DNA of 64,000 bases from NCBI RefSeq assembly GCF_030052815.1, contig NC_079493.1:124258394-124322393 (forward strand). Reading direction: 5' to 3'. Both the position numbers and the translations under genes were made by a program. Under the pieces are notes generated by a model. It had not been told where the DNA came from. It worked only from the letters and a program-made list of their open reading frames with translations, and did no database searches. This document shows positions 10,919 through 22,624 of the stretch, one piece after another. The stretch is from Hevea brasiliensis (lineage: Eukaryota; Streptophyta; Magnoliopsida; Malpighiales; Euphorbiaceae). The stretch's first letter is position 1, and the number at the start of each line of letters is the position of its first letter.

Positions 10919-11353
10919 CTAACATCCACTCCTCAACATCTTCCTGGCGCTAATCACTAACACCAAATTATATGGAGCCACACTCCTATCACCATCAAAA
11001 ATAAACTCTTCCACATCGAGTATATGAAAGTACACCTTCTTGTTTCTGCAATCTAGGGTAGCATAATGAGTTGACAGCCAATCTATCCCCAAGATTACAT
11101 CAAAGTCCATTACTAGCAGAGGAACCAAATCTGCCAGGAGGATCTTCCCATCTACAACTACTGAGCTACCCAGAAAAACCATGTCTATGTCTATGTTGTC
11201 ACTAAGAGGGGTAGCTATAGATAAGGGACACTCTAGTACTGTAAGATTTGTACCCAACCTCAGGGCAAATACAAGAGAAACAAACAAGTGCGTAGCACCC
11301 AGATCTATTAAAACTCGTGCTTCTAAAGAATAGACTGGAAGAATACCCGTCAC
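10919..11353 (-). pseudogene. Protease domain of gypsy B pol
   Basis: This is an open stretch of 144 codons with the retropepsin fold pattern: VLIDLGATHLF (active-site region), then VILGIDWLSTH. The catalytic triplet is usually D-S/T-G. Here it is D-L-G (11294-11305), which should abolish activity. The frame ends just before reverse transcriptase with a stop. It belongs to the same polyprotein as the next two entries. Confidence 0.65.
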
Positions 11354-11385
11354 AACTGCATTTGAAGCTTAGGCATCCTAGTGAG

Positions 11386-12704
11386 TCAAAGTGAAAACCC
11401 TGGCTTGACCTCTGCCTTGAGTTGTAAAACCCTGAAGTCGACTCCTACCCCCTGATCTACCTCTAAACCCATGTCCTTCAAATCCATGGCCCTACTGGCC
11501 ACTGTACTGGCAACTTGCCATACTAGAAGTGCTTGGATGCACCTAACGAGGCATGTTACCCACAGAACCTGGGAACCCATCATTTGTTCGCTAAACATAA
11601 GACATTCCCTGGTAAAGTGACCCTGTTGGCCACATCTGAAGCATCCAATAGAGCTCACCAAATAAGGCCCTGAGTGGATTCTGCCACATTGTGCATGGCG
11701 CTAAGAAAGAACCTGAACCAGACCCAGAACTACTGTAGCCTGAACTCTGACCACTGCTTGGGCCATACCCTGGCCTGAGTCCTCTAGCTCTATGTCTTAG
11801 GCCTGCCTTCTTACTGCCTTTGGCCTTTCCACTATGGTAGCTCTGGCTGCCACCCATGGTGTGTATCTGTGGGAGACTAGATGACCCTTCAGCTCGGTTC
11901 TTCTTTACCTTGCTTCCCTTATCTCCCATGTAGCTAATTTCAATCTGTCTGGCTATATCCACCACTACATCAAAAGGCTAATCAGACAACATGGCCAGGT
12001 TTGCATACTTTTTGTCAGGCCTCTTTAAGAACCTCTTTACCTTCATACTTTCTGTAGCCACGGCCATAGGGGCATACCTGCTCAGCTCCAAGAATTCTGA
12101 AGCATACTCTTATACCAATCTCCCATTTTGTCTCAAGACCTCAAAGGCCCACTGCTTTTGGTCCCTGAAGCTTTCTAGTATGAATCTATTGATAAACAAT
12201 TCCATAAACTGCGTCCATGATAATGTGAGGTAGTATGCAGTCTGTCATCCACTACATAAGCACGGGCCCCAATACATATTGCACACATTTTATTAATCTC
12301 CTATTAGTTAACTACAGCTCCATCTCTGCTTGTCTATAGGAGTCTAAAAATTTATAGGCATTATCTATTATGTTATAAGTACCAGGCACTAATTTCTTGA
12401 AATTTATAATTTGCTTGTAGGGTTCTCCTCTTGGTTCTGTGGGCTGCTATTGTAGTGAAGGGCGAACCATGTACTGTGCCATCATATCAATGGTCCTCTG
12501 CAAACCAGCTAAAGCAGCTGCCATTGGATCCATAGGACCCTTGGCCATGGAAGATTGTTCCTGCACTGGGGGCTACTGCTATTCTACTTGAGCAGCTCTA
12601 GGTCTCCTGCCCCGTTTCCTTGGGATAGGTGCCTCATCTTGTGCCGACACCTCGTCTGGCACTTCCTGTTCTGGTGTTGTGATAGCTCTTCTACTTCTAC
12701 GCAT
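11386..12704 (-). pseudogene. gag of gypsy B, broken
   Basis: A start at 12704 gives MRRSRRAITTPEQEVPDEVS, a typical Tekay-like gag opening, followed by a proline- and basic-rich stretch. In-frame stops then interrupt it (one near 12590 after AAQVE). The distal part is open in two pieces (11965-11591 and 11661-11386) in different frames. A CCHC zinc knuckle, CFRCGQQGHFTREC, is intact near 11600-11650. Gag would form the particle and bind RNA. The many stops show this copy cannot do so. Confidence 0.6.
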
Positions 12705-12922
12705 TTTCCTAAAATTTAGTAGCATTAGCCCACGAAAAAAATCCAAAATAGTATGCTACACATTTCTACGAACTCATAATCACACTTAGGTATATGAAGC
12801 AGAAACTAGATGCAAGGATGACAGTGCAAGGATGAATATGGACCTTATACTCCATATGTGACCTACCAATAAGACTTTCCCTAAAGCCATAGTCACATAC
12901 TACCCAAGAATCTAGAGCCTAA

Positions 12923-12936
12923 GCTTTGATACTAAT
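12923..12936 (-). other. Primer binding site of gypsy B
   Basis: The - strand reads TTAGTATCAAAGC just inside the 5' LTR, two substitutions from TTGGTATCAGAGC, the complement of the initiator tRNA-Met 3' end. This fixes the element's orientation and the LTR end at 12939. Confidence 0.65.
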
Positions 12937-12938
12937 AT

Positions 12939-13862
12939 TGTCATGACCCAAATTATGGGTCGGACCAGCACTAGAACTTGGGTGAGCATAAGGCCCCCAA
13001 AGCCCATAGTAAGGCCAACTATCTTCTAACCCAATCATGAAGCCCATAATTAGGCCTAATTTTAGGAAATTAATTGGACAGAGTTTGGCCATAACATGGA
13101 CTATCTAACGGGGAGTTATTAACTCACCCGTCCTGTAATCTCAATAAAACACATTTAGAGAGCTCAGCTCACCCATACAACCATCCACAATTTAAAATAA
13201 AATCAAGTAGAAGCTTAGCTCCCTCATCCAAACCATATGTCAATCATGTTCAACCATACATGCATCATATGAAGTTTACAATTTCCAAAATACAGAATCT
13301 TTATAATCCCAAATCAAATTAAATATTTTCTAACACATGCAGAGTTTTAGATTTTTAACTGACAATATAAATTATAATAATAGGCATAAAAGGACCTGCA
13401 AGAAAGAGAACAGGTCAATTACATGTAAAGCTCTCTTGTAACCTGAGAAAAATAGGTGAACAGGAGTGAGCGTTTGACTCATAGAGAAGTATATTGATTT
13501 TAAGAACAATTTCTATAACTATCTAGCACTAATGTATCCCTATGGATGAAATGCAACATAGATAAAAAAATTCATCCAATTCAGATAATATTCGCATAAA
13601 GAATAATTTGGAGTACTCACATACCCGTGTGTCACATCAATGAATATACATATATAGGAGATGATCCCCTATATAGCTCTCTTAATCCAACGCTTGCCAG
13701 CTAGATCAACTTGAGCCGATTTTCTCTTATAATCCAAATGCGAAGGTCAACGAGATCAACTCAAAGCTGTACTCACCTCGTCTTACCACAAAAAGGACTG
13801 GGCCCCAAGCGAAACTAGCTCCAGCCGATCTACCCGTCCTATCCACATCCATCACGCTGCAT

Positions 13863-13898
<36 letters not shown>

Positions 13899-15677
13899 CT
13901 CCAAATCATCCTAAGGCGACATGCATATCCATTATACAAACAAGAAAATGCAATATAGATCGTGCCTAGCAATTAGCTACTTACATATATCTATATGTGA
14001 TACATGAGCATACCTTGAATATGTAATAATAATATTGAAATTATAAATAAAATCAATATCTACTTACAAATTAATCGATGATTACTATGGCAGCTGGGTA
14101 GAGGAGGAAGGTTGGCCCAGCTCATCTAAATATTATATCAAAAATTTTATCAATATTTATTCAAACAAAACTTTAAAGAGTTAAAGAATAAATCCTAAAT
14201 TTTGCCAAAAATCTGATAGAGTTTCTCCTATATCTAGGACTTATCCAACTTGCAAAAATATTCAAATAACACTTCTAAATCTCAATTTCCCACAATTACA
14301 ACTCATCAATAACATATGGCCCCTCCTGGGTCCTCTAAATCAGTCAATACTCACAATATGAGAAAATTACAGTTTAGTCTCCAAAACTAACCTTTTTGCA
14401 AAAATACCAAAACGAGCTTTAAAAATTTTAAAATTTTGCCCCGCAGTCCATAGCAATATTACATGGCTAATACAAAAGAAATTATAATTTTCTAACCTAT
14501 CCTGAATATTTTATGGATTTTTAATCTAAATTAGGCACTAAATAATTAAGAAAACTTAGAGTTCGGGCTTACCTATGCCAATTTTGACACTGAAAATGAG
14601 TCCAGGATATCTGAAAATAGTGAGGTAGCCTATAACTTTGACCCATTTCTGAAGTAGTTCCAGCAGCTTGTCTGTCCAGCCCAAAATTGCAGACCTTAGC
14701 AACTGTCGAATTTCCTCAAAACAAAAGTACCTATGCGAAGCTCACAATACCAAGAGTTAGAAAAAAAATTATTTAAGAAATTAATTAAGCTCAATTGAAG
14801 CTCAGAAAAAACACTAAGAAGTTCGTGGGACCCATCAAAACTTTAGTGTTGAAAAAATTTTCAAATTTATATCCCTGCGAAGTTCTCATCATGTAGAGCA
14901 TGCAAGTACTCTTGAAATTCCTGTGGGGTTCTCGATTTGGGAGAAATTTAGCCCAAAAGTTAAAATGGGCTAAAACTTCCTAAGCAAAAATTAGACAAAC
15001 TGCTCAATGAAATTTGGTGTTCTTAGTGTCTATGGAAAGCTCTTGAGGAGTAGAAGAGGTTTGGGACAAGACCTGATCCGATTAGTGGCCGGATCGGCTG
15101 AATTTTGGACGAGAAGTTAAAGCAGTGCGGGTCCAAAGGAGGGAAGTTTGGTGCATTTTTTTCAGCTCCCTGGGGCGGCGGCCGGCTAGAAGAAGGGGCG
15201 GGAGAGGTGCATCGGCGACTGGGGTAGGGAGGGGAAGTAGTCGGCTGGCCGGAGGTGGAGGGAGGAGAGAGAAAATGAGAGAGAGAGAGAGGGTGTCAGG
15301 GCGCGCGGGGAAGGAAGAAGAAAAAGAAGAAGGCCGGTCCAATTCAATCAGTCCAATCCGATTTGGTTCGATTCAGCTGGTCTGATTCATGATACCCAAA
15401 ATTAAATTTTTACTCTGCCCTGGGACTAAAAATAAGGCCCAAAAATTACGAAAAAATTTCAGAAAACACAGAAAAATTTTGGAGTCCAAATATATTTTTT
15501 GTTTCGCCATGTAGTCTTTAAATTAATTTATAAAAACTAATGAAATTTATAGTCTTAAGAAAATCAAACCTAATTTTTAAAATTCAAAAAAATTCCAAAT
15601 AAATTTTCATAATATTTAATATAATAAAATAATAATATTAACATATAAAATAATTATTAAAAATTAGGGCTGATACA
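12939..15677 (-). repeat. 5' LTR of gypsy B (2739 bp)
   Basis: On the + strand it runs from TGTCATGACCC (12939) to GGGCTGATACA (15677), i.e. TG...CA. The inner end abuts the primer site, and the outer end abuts copia C integrase. It includes a (CA)n microsatellite at about 13865-13897 and a GC-rich, purine-rich patch near 15160-15340. There are no genes in it. The 3' LTR partner is not in the window. Confidence 0.65.
13865..13897. repeat. (CA)n microsatellite
   Basis: About 16 CA dinucleotides in a row lie inside the LTR of gypsy B. Confidence 0.9.
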
Positions 15678-16709
15678 TTATTGATGATTTTTCACATTAT
15701 GGACATATTTATTTACTTAATGAAAAATCTTAATTAATAAATGCACTTGAAGTGTACATAAATGAGGTTAAGAGGCAATTAGATAGAAAATAATAAGGTC
15801 AGATAGAGGTGGTGAATACTGTGGGAAACACACTGAAATGGGAAAATATCCTGATCCATTTGCAAAGTTCTTAGAAAGTCATGGCATATGTGTATAGTAT
15901 ACTATGCTAGGTACTCCTCAACAAAATGGGGTGGCGGAAAGGTGACTTTAATGGATATGGTTAGAAGTATGATAAGTAACTCTTCTTTACCTATATCTTT
16001 ATGGATGTATGCATTTAAAACCGCTGTATACTTATTAAATAGGGTTCTTAGTAAGGCAATCTAAAAAACACCTTATGAATTATGGACTAGAAGGAAACCT
16101 AGTTTAAGGTACCTACATGTTTGGGGTTGCTAAGTGGAAGTAAAAATTTATAATCCACATGAAAAGAAATTATATTCTCAAACAACAAGTGAATACTTTA
16201 TTGGTTATCCAGAGAAATCTAAAAGGTATAGGTTTTATGTTCCAAACCATAGTCCGAGAATTGTACAAACTGGTAATGCAAGATTCCTTGAGAATGATGA
16301 AGTTAATGGGAGTGTTGAGAGACAAGATATGGATATACAAGAAATTAAAATTAATTTTCATGTGCCTATTAATGTTCCTATATCCACTCCTACACCACAT
16401 GTTGTTCCAACAGTTGTTGAAAGAACTAACAATACTACACAACATAATGATGAAACACATCCTGAAGAAGCTAAATCACAAAGAGCTAATGAAGGTGAAC
16501 CACAAGAAATGCCATTAAGAATATCTCAAAGAGAAAGGAGATTAACAATTGCTGATGATTACGTGGTTTACTTGCAAGAGTCAGATTTTAACATAGGAAT
16601 TAATAAAGATCCAGTTTCTTTTTCACAAGCTTTAGAAAGTAATGAGTCTGATAAGTGGTTAGATGTCATGAAAGATGAGTTAAAATCCATGGAACAGAAT
16701 AAAGTATGA
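15678..16709 (+). pseudogene. Integrase C-terminal part of copia C
   Basis: Frames resume within the integrase core (IDDFSHYG-like), then the second catalytic D region (RSDRGGEY-like) and the E region in TPQQNGVAERR. After a frameshift come KTPYELWTRRKPSLRYLHVW and an open stretch of 191 codons (16134-16709). That stretch holds the GYPEKSKRYRFY motif and the linker that precedes reverse transcriptase. Copia integrases insert the cDNA. This one lacks its N-terminus through the gypsy B insertion and has several stops. Confidence 0.7.
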
Positions 16710-17455
16710 GATCTCATCGAATTGCCTAAAGGATCTAAATGAGTTAGGTGTAAATGGGTCTTTAAGACCAAGGGCGACTCCAATGGCAAAATCGAACGAT
16801 GTAAAGCAAGACTTGTTGCTAAGAGTTATACTCAGAAGGATAGTGTTGACTATAAAGAAATATTTTCATCAGTCTCAAAGAAAGACTCATTTAGAATTAT
16901 CATGGCATTGGTGGCTCATTATGACGTAGAGTTGCACCAAATGGATGTGAAAATAGCCTTTCTAAATGGAGAACTTGAAGAAGAAGTTTTTATGAACCAA
17001 CCTGAAGGTTTCTCAGTTGAAGAAAAAGGCCATATGGTGTGTAACGTAAGAAATCAATATACAGACTTAAGCAAGCTTCCCGCCAGTGGTATATTAAGTT
17101 CAATGATACCATAAAGTCTTTTGATTTTACCATAAAGTCTTTTGATTTTAAGAAAAATGTCGTTGATCGATGTATATATCAAAAAATCAGTGGGAGTAAG
17201 TTTAGTTTCTTAATTCTGCATGTTGATGATATCTTGTTTGCTGCAAATGAATTGGGCATATTACGTGAGACTATAGATTTTCTCTCAATGAATTTTAAAA
17301 TAAAAGATATGGGAGAGGCATCCTTTATAATTGGAATAGAAATTTTTCGTAATAAATCACAAAGACTGTTAGGATTGTTTCAGAAAGCTTATATTAATAG
17401 AATTCTAGAGAGATTTAATATGCATAAATGTTTAGTAGGAATTATTCCCATATAG
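16710..17455 (+). pseudogene. Reverse transcriptase of copia C
   Basis: Recognisable blocks are RCKWVFKTKGDSNG, CKARLVAKSYTQ, the catalytic block LHQMDVKIAFLNGELEEEVF and a HVDD box (17219-17230) where copia enzymes have YVDD. Stops interrupt it at 16707-16709 and about 16741. A 21-bp tandem duplication at 17108-17149 repeats seven codons in frame just before the HVDD box. Confidence 0.7.
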
Positions 17456-18197
17456 AAAGGGAACAAATTTAGTCTCAATCAATGTCCAAAGAATGATGTG
17501 GAATGAAAGGAAATGGAATTAATTCCTTATGCTTTAGTTGTGGGCAGTTTGATGTATGCTCAAATCTGTACAAGACCCGACATTAGCTTTGCCATTGGAA
17601 TGCTTGGCAGGTATCAAAGCAATCTTGGAATCCATCACTGGAAAGCTACAAAGAAAGTTTTACGACACCGACAAGGAACTAAGGATTACATGCTCACTTA
17701 TAGGAGATCTAATCATTTAGAAGTAGTTGGATACTCAGATTCAGATTTTGTTGGATGTGTTAATAGTAGAAAGTTTACTTTGGCTACTTGTTCCTATTAG
17801 CTGAAGGGGAAATATCATGAAAAAGTGCCAAACCGTCTATTATTGCTTCATCCATTATGGAAGCAAAATTTATGGCATGTTTTGAAGCCACAATTCATGC
17901 ATTATGGATGCGAAACTTTATCTAAGGACTTGGGGTAGTTGACACCATTAGCAAGCCGCTGAGAATTTATTATGATAATTCCGCAACAGTATTTTTCTCC
18001 AAGAACGACAAATATTCCAAAGGTGCCAAACATATGAAATTAAAGTATTTTGCCGTTAAGGAAGAAGTTCAGAAATGAAGAGTGTTTATTGAGTACATTA
18101 ATATTGATCTCATGATTACAGATTCGTTGACTAAAGGTTTACAACCTAAGACATTTGAAGAACATGTGCTTAGAATAGGTCTTGGTTGTATTAATTA
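17456..18197 (+). pseudogene. RNase H of copia C
   Basis: An open stretch at 17513-17800 has ICTRPDISFAIGMLGRYQSN and GYSDSDFVG, the copia RNase H signature. The rest, with ADSLTK-like TDSLTKGLQPKTFEEHVLR, ends at a stop at 18196. It carries internal stops. This is the natural end of the copia polyprotein. Confidence 0.7.
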
Positions 18198-18362
18198 ATG
18201 ATGTATTGGCTTTAACACTCTAAGCTCATGGATATGTTTTCTGACATATATTAATGGATTTTCTAGTTTCTCATAATTGTGTGCACATAATATCTTGAGT
18301 GAATGATAACAGGAAAAGTATTTTCAAGACATTATTGTGGACTATGATGTGATATGCATATA

Positions 18363-20698
18363 TGTTGTACACCGCGGAAGCGTGTAAACTATAAAAAAAC
18401 AAAGCAAACACATAAAACACCAATATTTACGTAGTTCACCCTCTCAATATAGGGCTACATCCATGGGCATGCCATCTTCCACTATTTTCAAATAATAAGT
18501 CATTAATTATAAGCTCAAACTATACTACCCATAAACCCAATTACACCTGATAGACTTATATTATATAGATATTTTTAAGCACGTTTATATACTATTTCAT
18601 AGCATATAGGCAAGCAATCTCATGCACAGTCATTAATTTCATTAACTTTTGTGATTTCTATTGACAAACTCTAAATTCTATGTTTTCTGCATTATTTCAG
18701 GTGTTTTGATGAAGTTCCAAGGTGTAGGAGTACAAAAGAAAGCTTGGAAAAACACAAAGGGAAGAGAAGTGTTGCCGATACACTTTACATGGGTCGTATA
18801 AGCAAAGACACAGACCTGTGTAACCTGTTGCCAAGGGAAAGCTAAAAGAGACAAGGAAGAAACATAGTACACAGGCCATGTACTCAGGCCCATGTAAATC
18901 ATAGAAACCCATGTAAGTCTCTGCCTGGCTAGGTTTGAAAATTTCTCTGAAGAACAAAAGTACACGGGTCGTGTATTTGGACCCGTGTAACCAGTTAAAT
19001 CCCGTGTAATCTTCTATGACATCACGAGATGCAAACCTTCAGAACTCCAGTTAGTTACACGGCCTTGGGCCGTGTAGTAATACACAGGCAGTGTATCAAT
19101 CGATAGCCAATTTCCTGACTTCGCTCCAGCTTCAGTTTTTGATAGAAAAAAAAAAGAGACTCCTAATGCTTTTGGGGGACTCTAAAAGAAGAAAACCTAA
19201 CCCTAGGCCAACTATTATAAATAGGGCTGCAAAAGAGAATGAAAAGGGGGGAGAAAAAAGAATAGAAATCCCAGAGCCGTAGAATCACTTTCTCACAGCC
19301 GTCTAGAGGAGGAGGACATCAGTATCAAGAAGGAGCCTTCAGCCGAAGTTTCACAAGATCAAAGCTGTAGATCCTTTTCAGTTCTTTTGTTCTATTTGTT
19401 TTAGAGGATTTTTATTGTCCCTTACTTTATTTTTATCATGTTTGATGAACTCACCATGGATGAGTAATTTTCATATTCTGGAATTAGGAGAGTAATACTT
19501 GTAATCATTATTATGGATAAACATTAAGTTTTGTTTATTAGATTTGAGATTTGTTCTTTGATTTAATTTCTTGTGATCTTAATGCATGCTATGTGTTGGT
19601 ACCAACTTAGTATTGATTACAGATATTAATTGAAGGACTGAAAGGTGAAGATTAATATTAGAAAATTAAGATTTTGAACCTAATCTGACCTAGAGATAGG
19701 CTGATGACCTTTGTGGAGTTTCGAAATTAGTCAAAGATCTTAAAGGGTTTTAATTAATTTAATCGCCATGGAAGTAGGGTTTAGGTTAATTAAAATACAC
19801 CTTAGGTGCCTTGAGAGAGGACTTAGGATATCTTAAGATTAATTTCCATCAAGGCAAACGATTCTCAATCCAGCAAATAGACAAGATTATATCCATAGTA
19901 AAGTTAAAGTGTGAAATCTTAATTCTGGAATTATTTCAAAATAGACTATTCAATTTTAAGTTTATTATATTTCTTTTATTCTAGCATTTAAAATAGACAA
20001 GTTTCATTTCCTCATTTTATTTGACAGCCTAGACAGTCAAAATCACTGTGTAGCTTGGTATTTACTAATTAAATTCCTCGTGAAATGGTACTCTACTCAC
20101 TACTTTATTACTTGTTCGCGATCCGTGCACTTGCGGGGTTGTAAAACCAGCAAACAACACCCAAGAAAACCCATACTACATCAAACTACTCATAGTAAAT
20201 ATATTAGTTAGTCTCTCTCAGTCTCCTCTAAACATAACCCAATATATTTACTATTTTAATTACTACACCACAAAAGATGTTTTTAACTACATGAGCAAAA
20301 GTCCTCTCATCAATGGACAGGAATTTTTTGCTTTTGAATTCTATGTCCTTTCTCTACCTTAGGCTGAAGCCTCTCTCCACTGCAATGAGCAAAAGCCTCT
20401 CATCAATGAGCAGAGCTAAATCCGCAGCAATTAGCAAGGCCCCTCACTACAATAGGCTACAGTCTCACTCCATGAGCTGAAAGCTAAATAACATTTTCCA
20501 CCATTCTCTTATTTATAGTGTTAATTCTCTCAATCTTAATATGATTAAGAGTCCCACTCAATTTAGGAATAATACTAAAATAAGAGTTCTACTTTATATA
20601 AGAAATATTCTTCTACTCTATTGAGGAATATTTCTCTCACTCAAATTAGAAAAAGGTCTCTCCAAATCCTACTAGGATTTTGAGTCATAATTCTAACA
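18363..20698 (-). mobile_element. Solo LTR E (copia-like, 722 bp without its insert)
   Basis: It starts TGTTGTACACC and ends ATTCTAACA, and is flanked by the 5-bp duplication ATATA (18358-18362 and 20699-20703). A - strand TATA box (CTATAAATAAG, about 20509-20519) gives its orientation. The GCGGAAGCG and TTTACGTAGTTCACC words near the left end are common in copia LTR 3' ends. Two 28-bp near-repeats with GAGCAAAAG and CTCTCATCAATG occur near 20290 and 20385. It is split by LTR F. No internal coding region is present, so it is a solo LTR left after recombination. Confidence 0.8.
18548..20156 (+). mobile_element. Solo LTR F (gypsy-like, 1609 bp) inside LTR E
   Basis: The termini are TGATAGACTT and CAGCAAACA, with the target duplication ACACC at 18543-18547 and 20157-20161. 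A TATA box is at 19216-19223 (TATAAATA), so it is + oriented. U3 carries four imperfect palindromes built on ACACGG and CCGTGT. The end, with CGATCCGTGCACTTGCGGGG, resembles LTR ends of the Athila/Tat group, which I state with low certainty. There are no coding regions. Confidence 0.8.
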
Positions 20699-20909
20699 AT
20701 ATATCTTTTATGTACCTACTATGGCAAGTTGTTAGTGTTGTGGTATATAGAAGGAAGTATATGATTAAATAATGTACAACCGTCATAAACCACACTTAGT
20801 AATTTATTATAGAAAGGTAATTATAAAGTACATTATAGAAAGGATTTGTTAATTCTATGTGCGCTTAATGTTTATGTTATTAAGTTTATATCACTTAATT
20901 ATTGTGCCA

Positions 20910-21413
20910 AGTAGGAGAATGTAAGATTTTGTTCGGTAATTAATATTATCATATGGACCAAAATCACTTCCTTTAATGTAGCCCAATATTAATTGATATT
21001 TACTTTAATTAATACAAATCCTAATTATACAAGGATTACTTTACTTAAAGTAAATCATAATTCTAATTGTATAAGGGTATTTGATGAACGTATCAGATTA
21101 AGTCTTGGATATGTATATATATAAGCTAGCCCTCTTTCTACCTATAAGGTAACACACATTCTCTTTCATAAAGTCAGAGACATTCGGGTCATCTCAAGAA
21201 AGTCTTCCATCACTAAAGTTTTGTGTCTGAATTAAGAAGAGTCAAGAGGGAGAAATCAGTTTATTAAATTACATTAAACTCCATATCAGGTATGCTTTCT
21301 AGATCTGTGAGAATTTATTTATTCAAAATCCATTTTAGGGTTATGGTTGAATCTTATATTTATGATTCACATTTTATTTATGATTATTATAATCTATTAA
21401 GAAATATTTTACA
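20910..21413 (+). repeat. Polypurine tract and 3' LTR of copia C
   Basis: AGTAGGAGAA is followed by an LTR from TGTAAGATTTTG (20920) to TATTTTACA (21413), 494 bp. The ends are inverted (TGTAA/TTACA). A TATA box lies at 21114-21123 (TATATATAAG). The sequence after 21413 is the germin-like gene's 5' flank, so copia C inserted upstream of that gene. The right boundary is inferred from the terminal inversion only. Confidence 0.6.
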
Positions 21414-21971
21414 CTGTTCTTTAGAAATCATCAAAGGGAAAATTACCAATTTTATAAAATACATTATGTAGTACTTAAGGAATGTACACATTTGATCAAG
21501 AGTGTAGATAATTGCATGCTAATAAGATAAATTTGCTACCATATCTTAATTAAGAAACTAATGTTGATACTGATTCAACATTTTCAATGGCTCCAAGTCA
21601 TCTTTTAGAGGTTTATATTTCTTTGCAAAGCATGTAGTGTCTTCTTAGAATTGTGTTTTCATATGAGGCAATGTCATTAGGTAGTCTTCGCTATATGATT
21701 TTTCATGCTTGATATGTTTGAGAGTGATTGAATACTAAAACAATAGTTTTTCCGGTGATTTGCTGCATCATTAATGCGAAAGAGCATATTTGTTTTTTAG
21801 CAAAATCAAAAGGGGGGTGCTCACCAATTGCCAGTATGCTTAATAGCCCAAAATTTGTTGCCCTTCTCTGCATGCTCTTGACATCACCATACCTCATGTA
21901 GCACTTTTTATATAAACCCAATAGCAACTTTAAAAGATTACACCAAAAATAGTTTAACAACACCTGGGAAA
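21414..21971 (+). promoter_or_regulatory. 5' flank and promoter of the germin-like pseudogene
   Basis: About 560 bp separate the copia C LTR from the germin-like ATG. A TATA box TATATAAA lies at 21909-21916, 56 nt before the ATG, in the context TTTTTATATAAACCC. That spacing is normal for a plant gene. No other element was recognised. Confidence 0.55.
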
Positions 21972-22593
21972 ATGCTTCACATCCTCTTTCTTGCTGCTCT
22001 CCTATTCTTCCATCATCTCAAGTTGCAAATTTTTGTGTTACAAAACTAAAAGGTGCGGGTAGCCCCTCAGGATATTCCTGCAGGAACCTTACAATTGTCA
22101 CAGTTGATGATTTTGTATTCAGTGGTCTAGGTGCTGCTGGTAACACTACAAATATCATCAGTGCTGCTGTGACCCCAGGTTTCATGTAGTAATTTCCAGG
22201 CATAAATGGTCTTGGCCTGTCTGCACGGCTAGAACTTGCACCAGGAGAGGTCATCCCAATTCACACCCACCCTTCTGCCTCTGAAATTCTCTTTGTGGTC
22301 TATGGAAATATCACTGTTGGATTCATTTCGTCATCTACAAATAAAGTTTATGTAAAAACTCTTAAGAAAGGTGATGTTATGATTTTTCCAAAGGATTGCT
22401 TCATTTTCAGATAAATCCTAGTGGTACAACAGCACTTGCTATTGTTAGCTTCAATAGCCCTAAACCTGGTCTGCAAATTACTGATTTTGCATTGTTCGGC
22501 AATAACTTTCCCTCTAATTTGGTGGAGAAAACAACTTTCCTAGATGATGCTCAAGTGAAGAAGCTCAAGGGTGTACTTGGTGGCACTGGCTAA
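21972..22593 (+). pseudogene. Germin-like protein pseudogene (ABP19/ABP20 type)
   Basis: It is intronless and about 207 codons long, the usual size for a secreted germin-like cupin. An ATG at 21972 opens a hydrophobic signal-peptide-like start ([12 protein letters not shown]). It is followed by frame-shifted sequence that matches the family ([33 protein letters not shown]). The cupin metal-binding box [12 protein letters not shown] is present at about 22262-22297, and the second box with LLHF lies after a one-base deletion near 22393. The end, [20 protein letters not shown], is characteristic of auxin-binding-protein-like germins. Lesions are a frameshift near 22010, adjacent stops TAG and TAA at 22187-22192, and the deletion near 22393. 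The stop at 22591-22593 is kept. Copia A splits its 3' untranslated region 31 bp downstream. Confidence 0.85.
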
Positions 22594-22624
22594 GCTTGCT
22601 TAAAATTGTTTCTTGCTCATATCT

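Larger units (their letters stand above)
8232..15677 (-). mobile_element. Ty3/gypsy element B (Tekay-like chromovirus), 5' part
   Basis: This - strand element has its 5' LTR at 12939-15677, a degenerate tRNA-Met primer site, gag, protease, reverse transcriptase, RNase H and integrase in gypsy order, reading leftwards. The integrase motif WKWEMITMDFVTGLPRT is typical of the Del/Tekay branch. Pol is cut at 8232 before any chromodomain, so that domain and the 3' LTR are not in view. Several stops and frameshifts make it non-autonomous. It is inserted in the integrase region of copia C, whose sequence resumes at 15678. Confidence 0.75.
15678..21413 (+). mobile_element. Ty1/copia element C, 3' half with 3' LTR
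   Basis: This + strand copia element begins mid-integrase at 15678 because gypsy B is inserted there. It continues through integrase, reverse transcriptase and RNase H (to 18197), a 3' untranslated stretch, a polypurine tract (20910-20919) and a 3' LTR (20920-21413). The untranslated stretch is split by LTR E (18363-20698). Many stops and small indels make it inactive. Its left half should lie beyond the nest to the left of the window. Confidence 0.75.

Noticed and set aside
15082..15385. GC-rich frames on both strands near 15.1-15.4 kb
   Set aside because: They are low-complexity purine/pyrimidine sequence inside the gypsy B LTR, with no recognisable domain.
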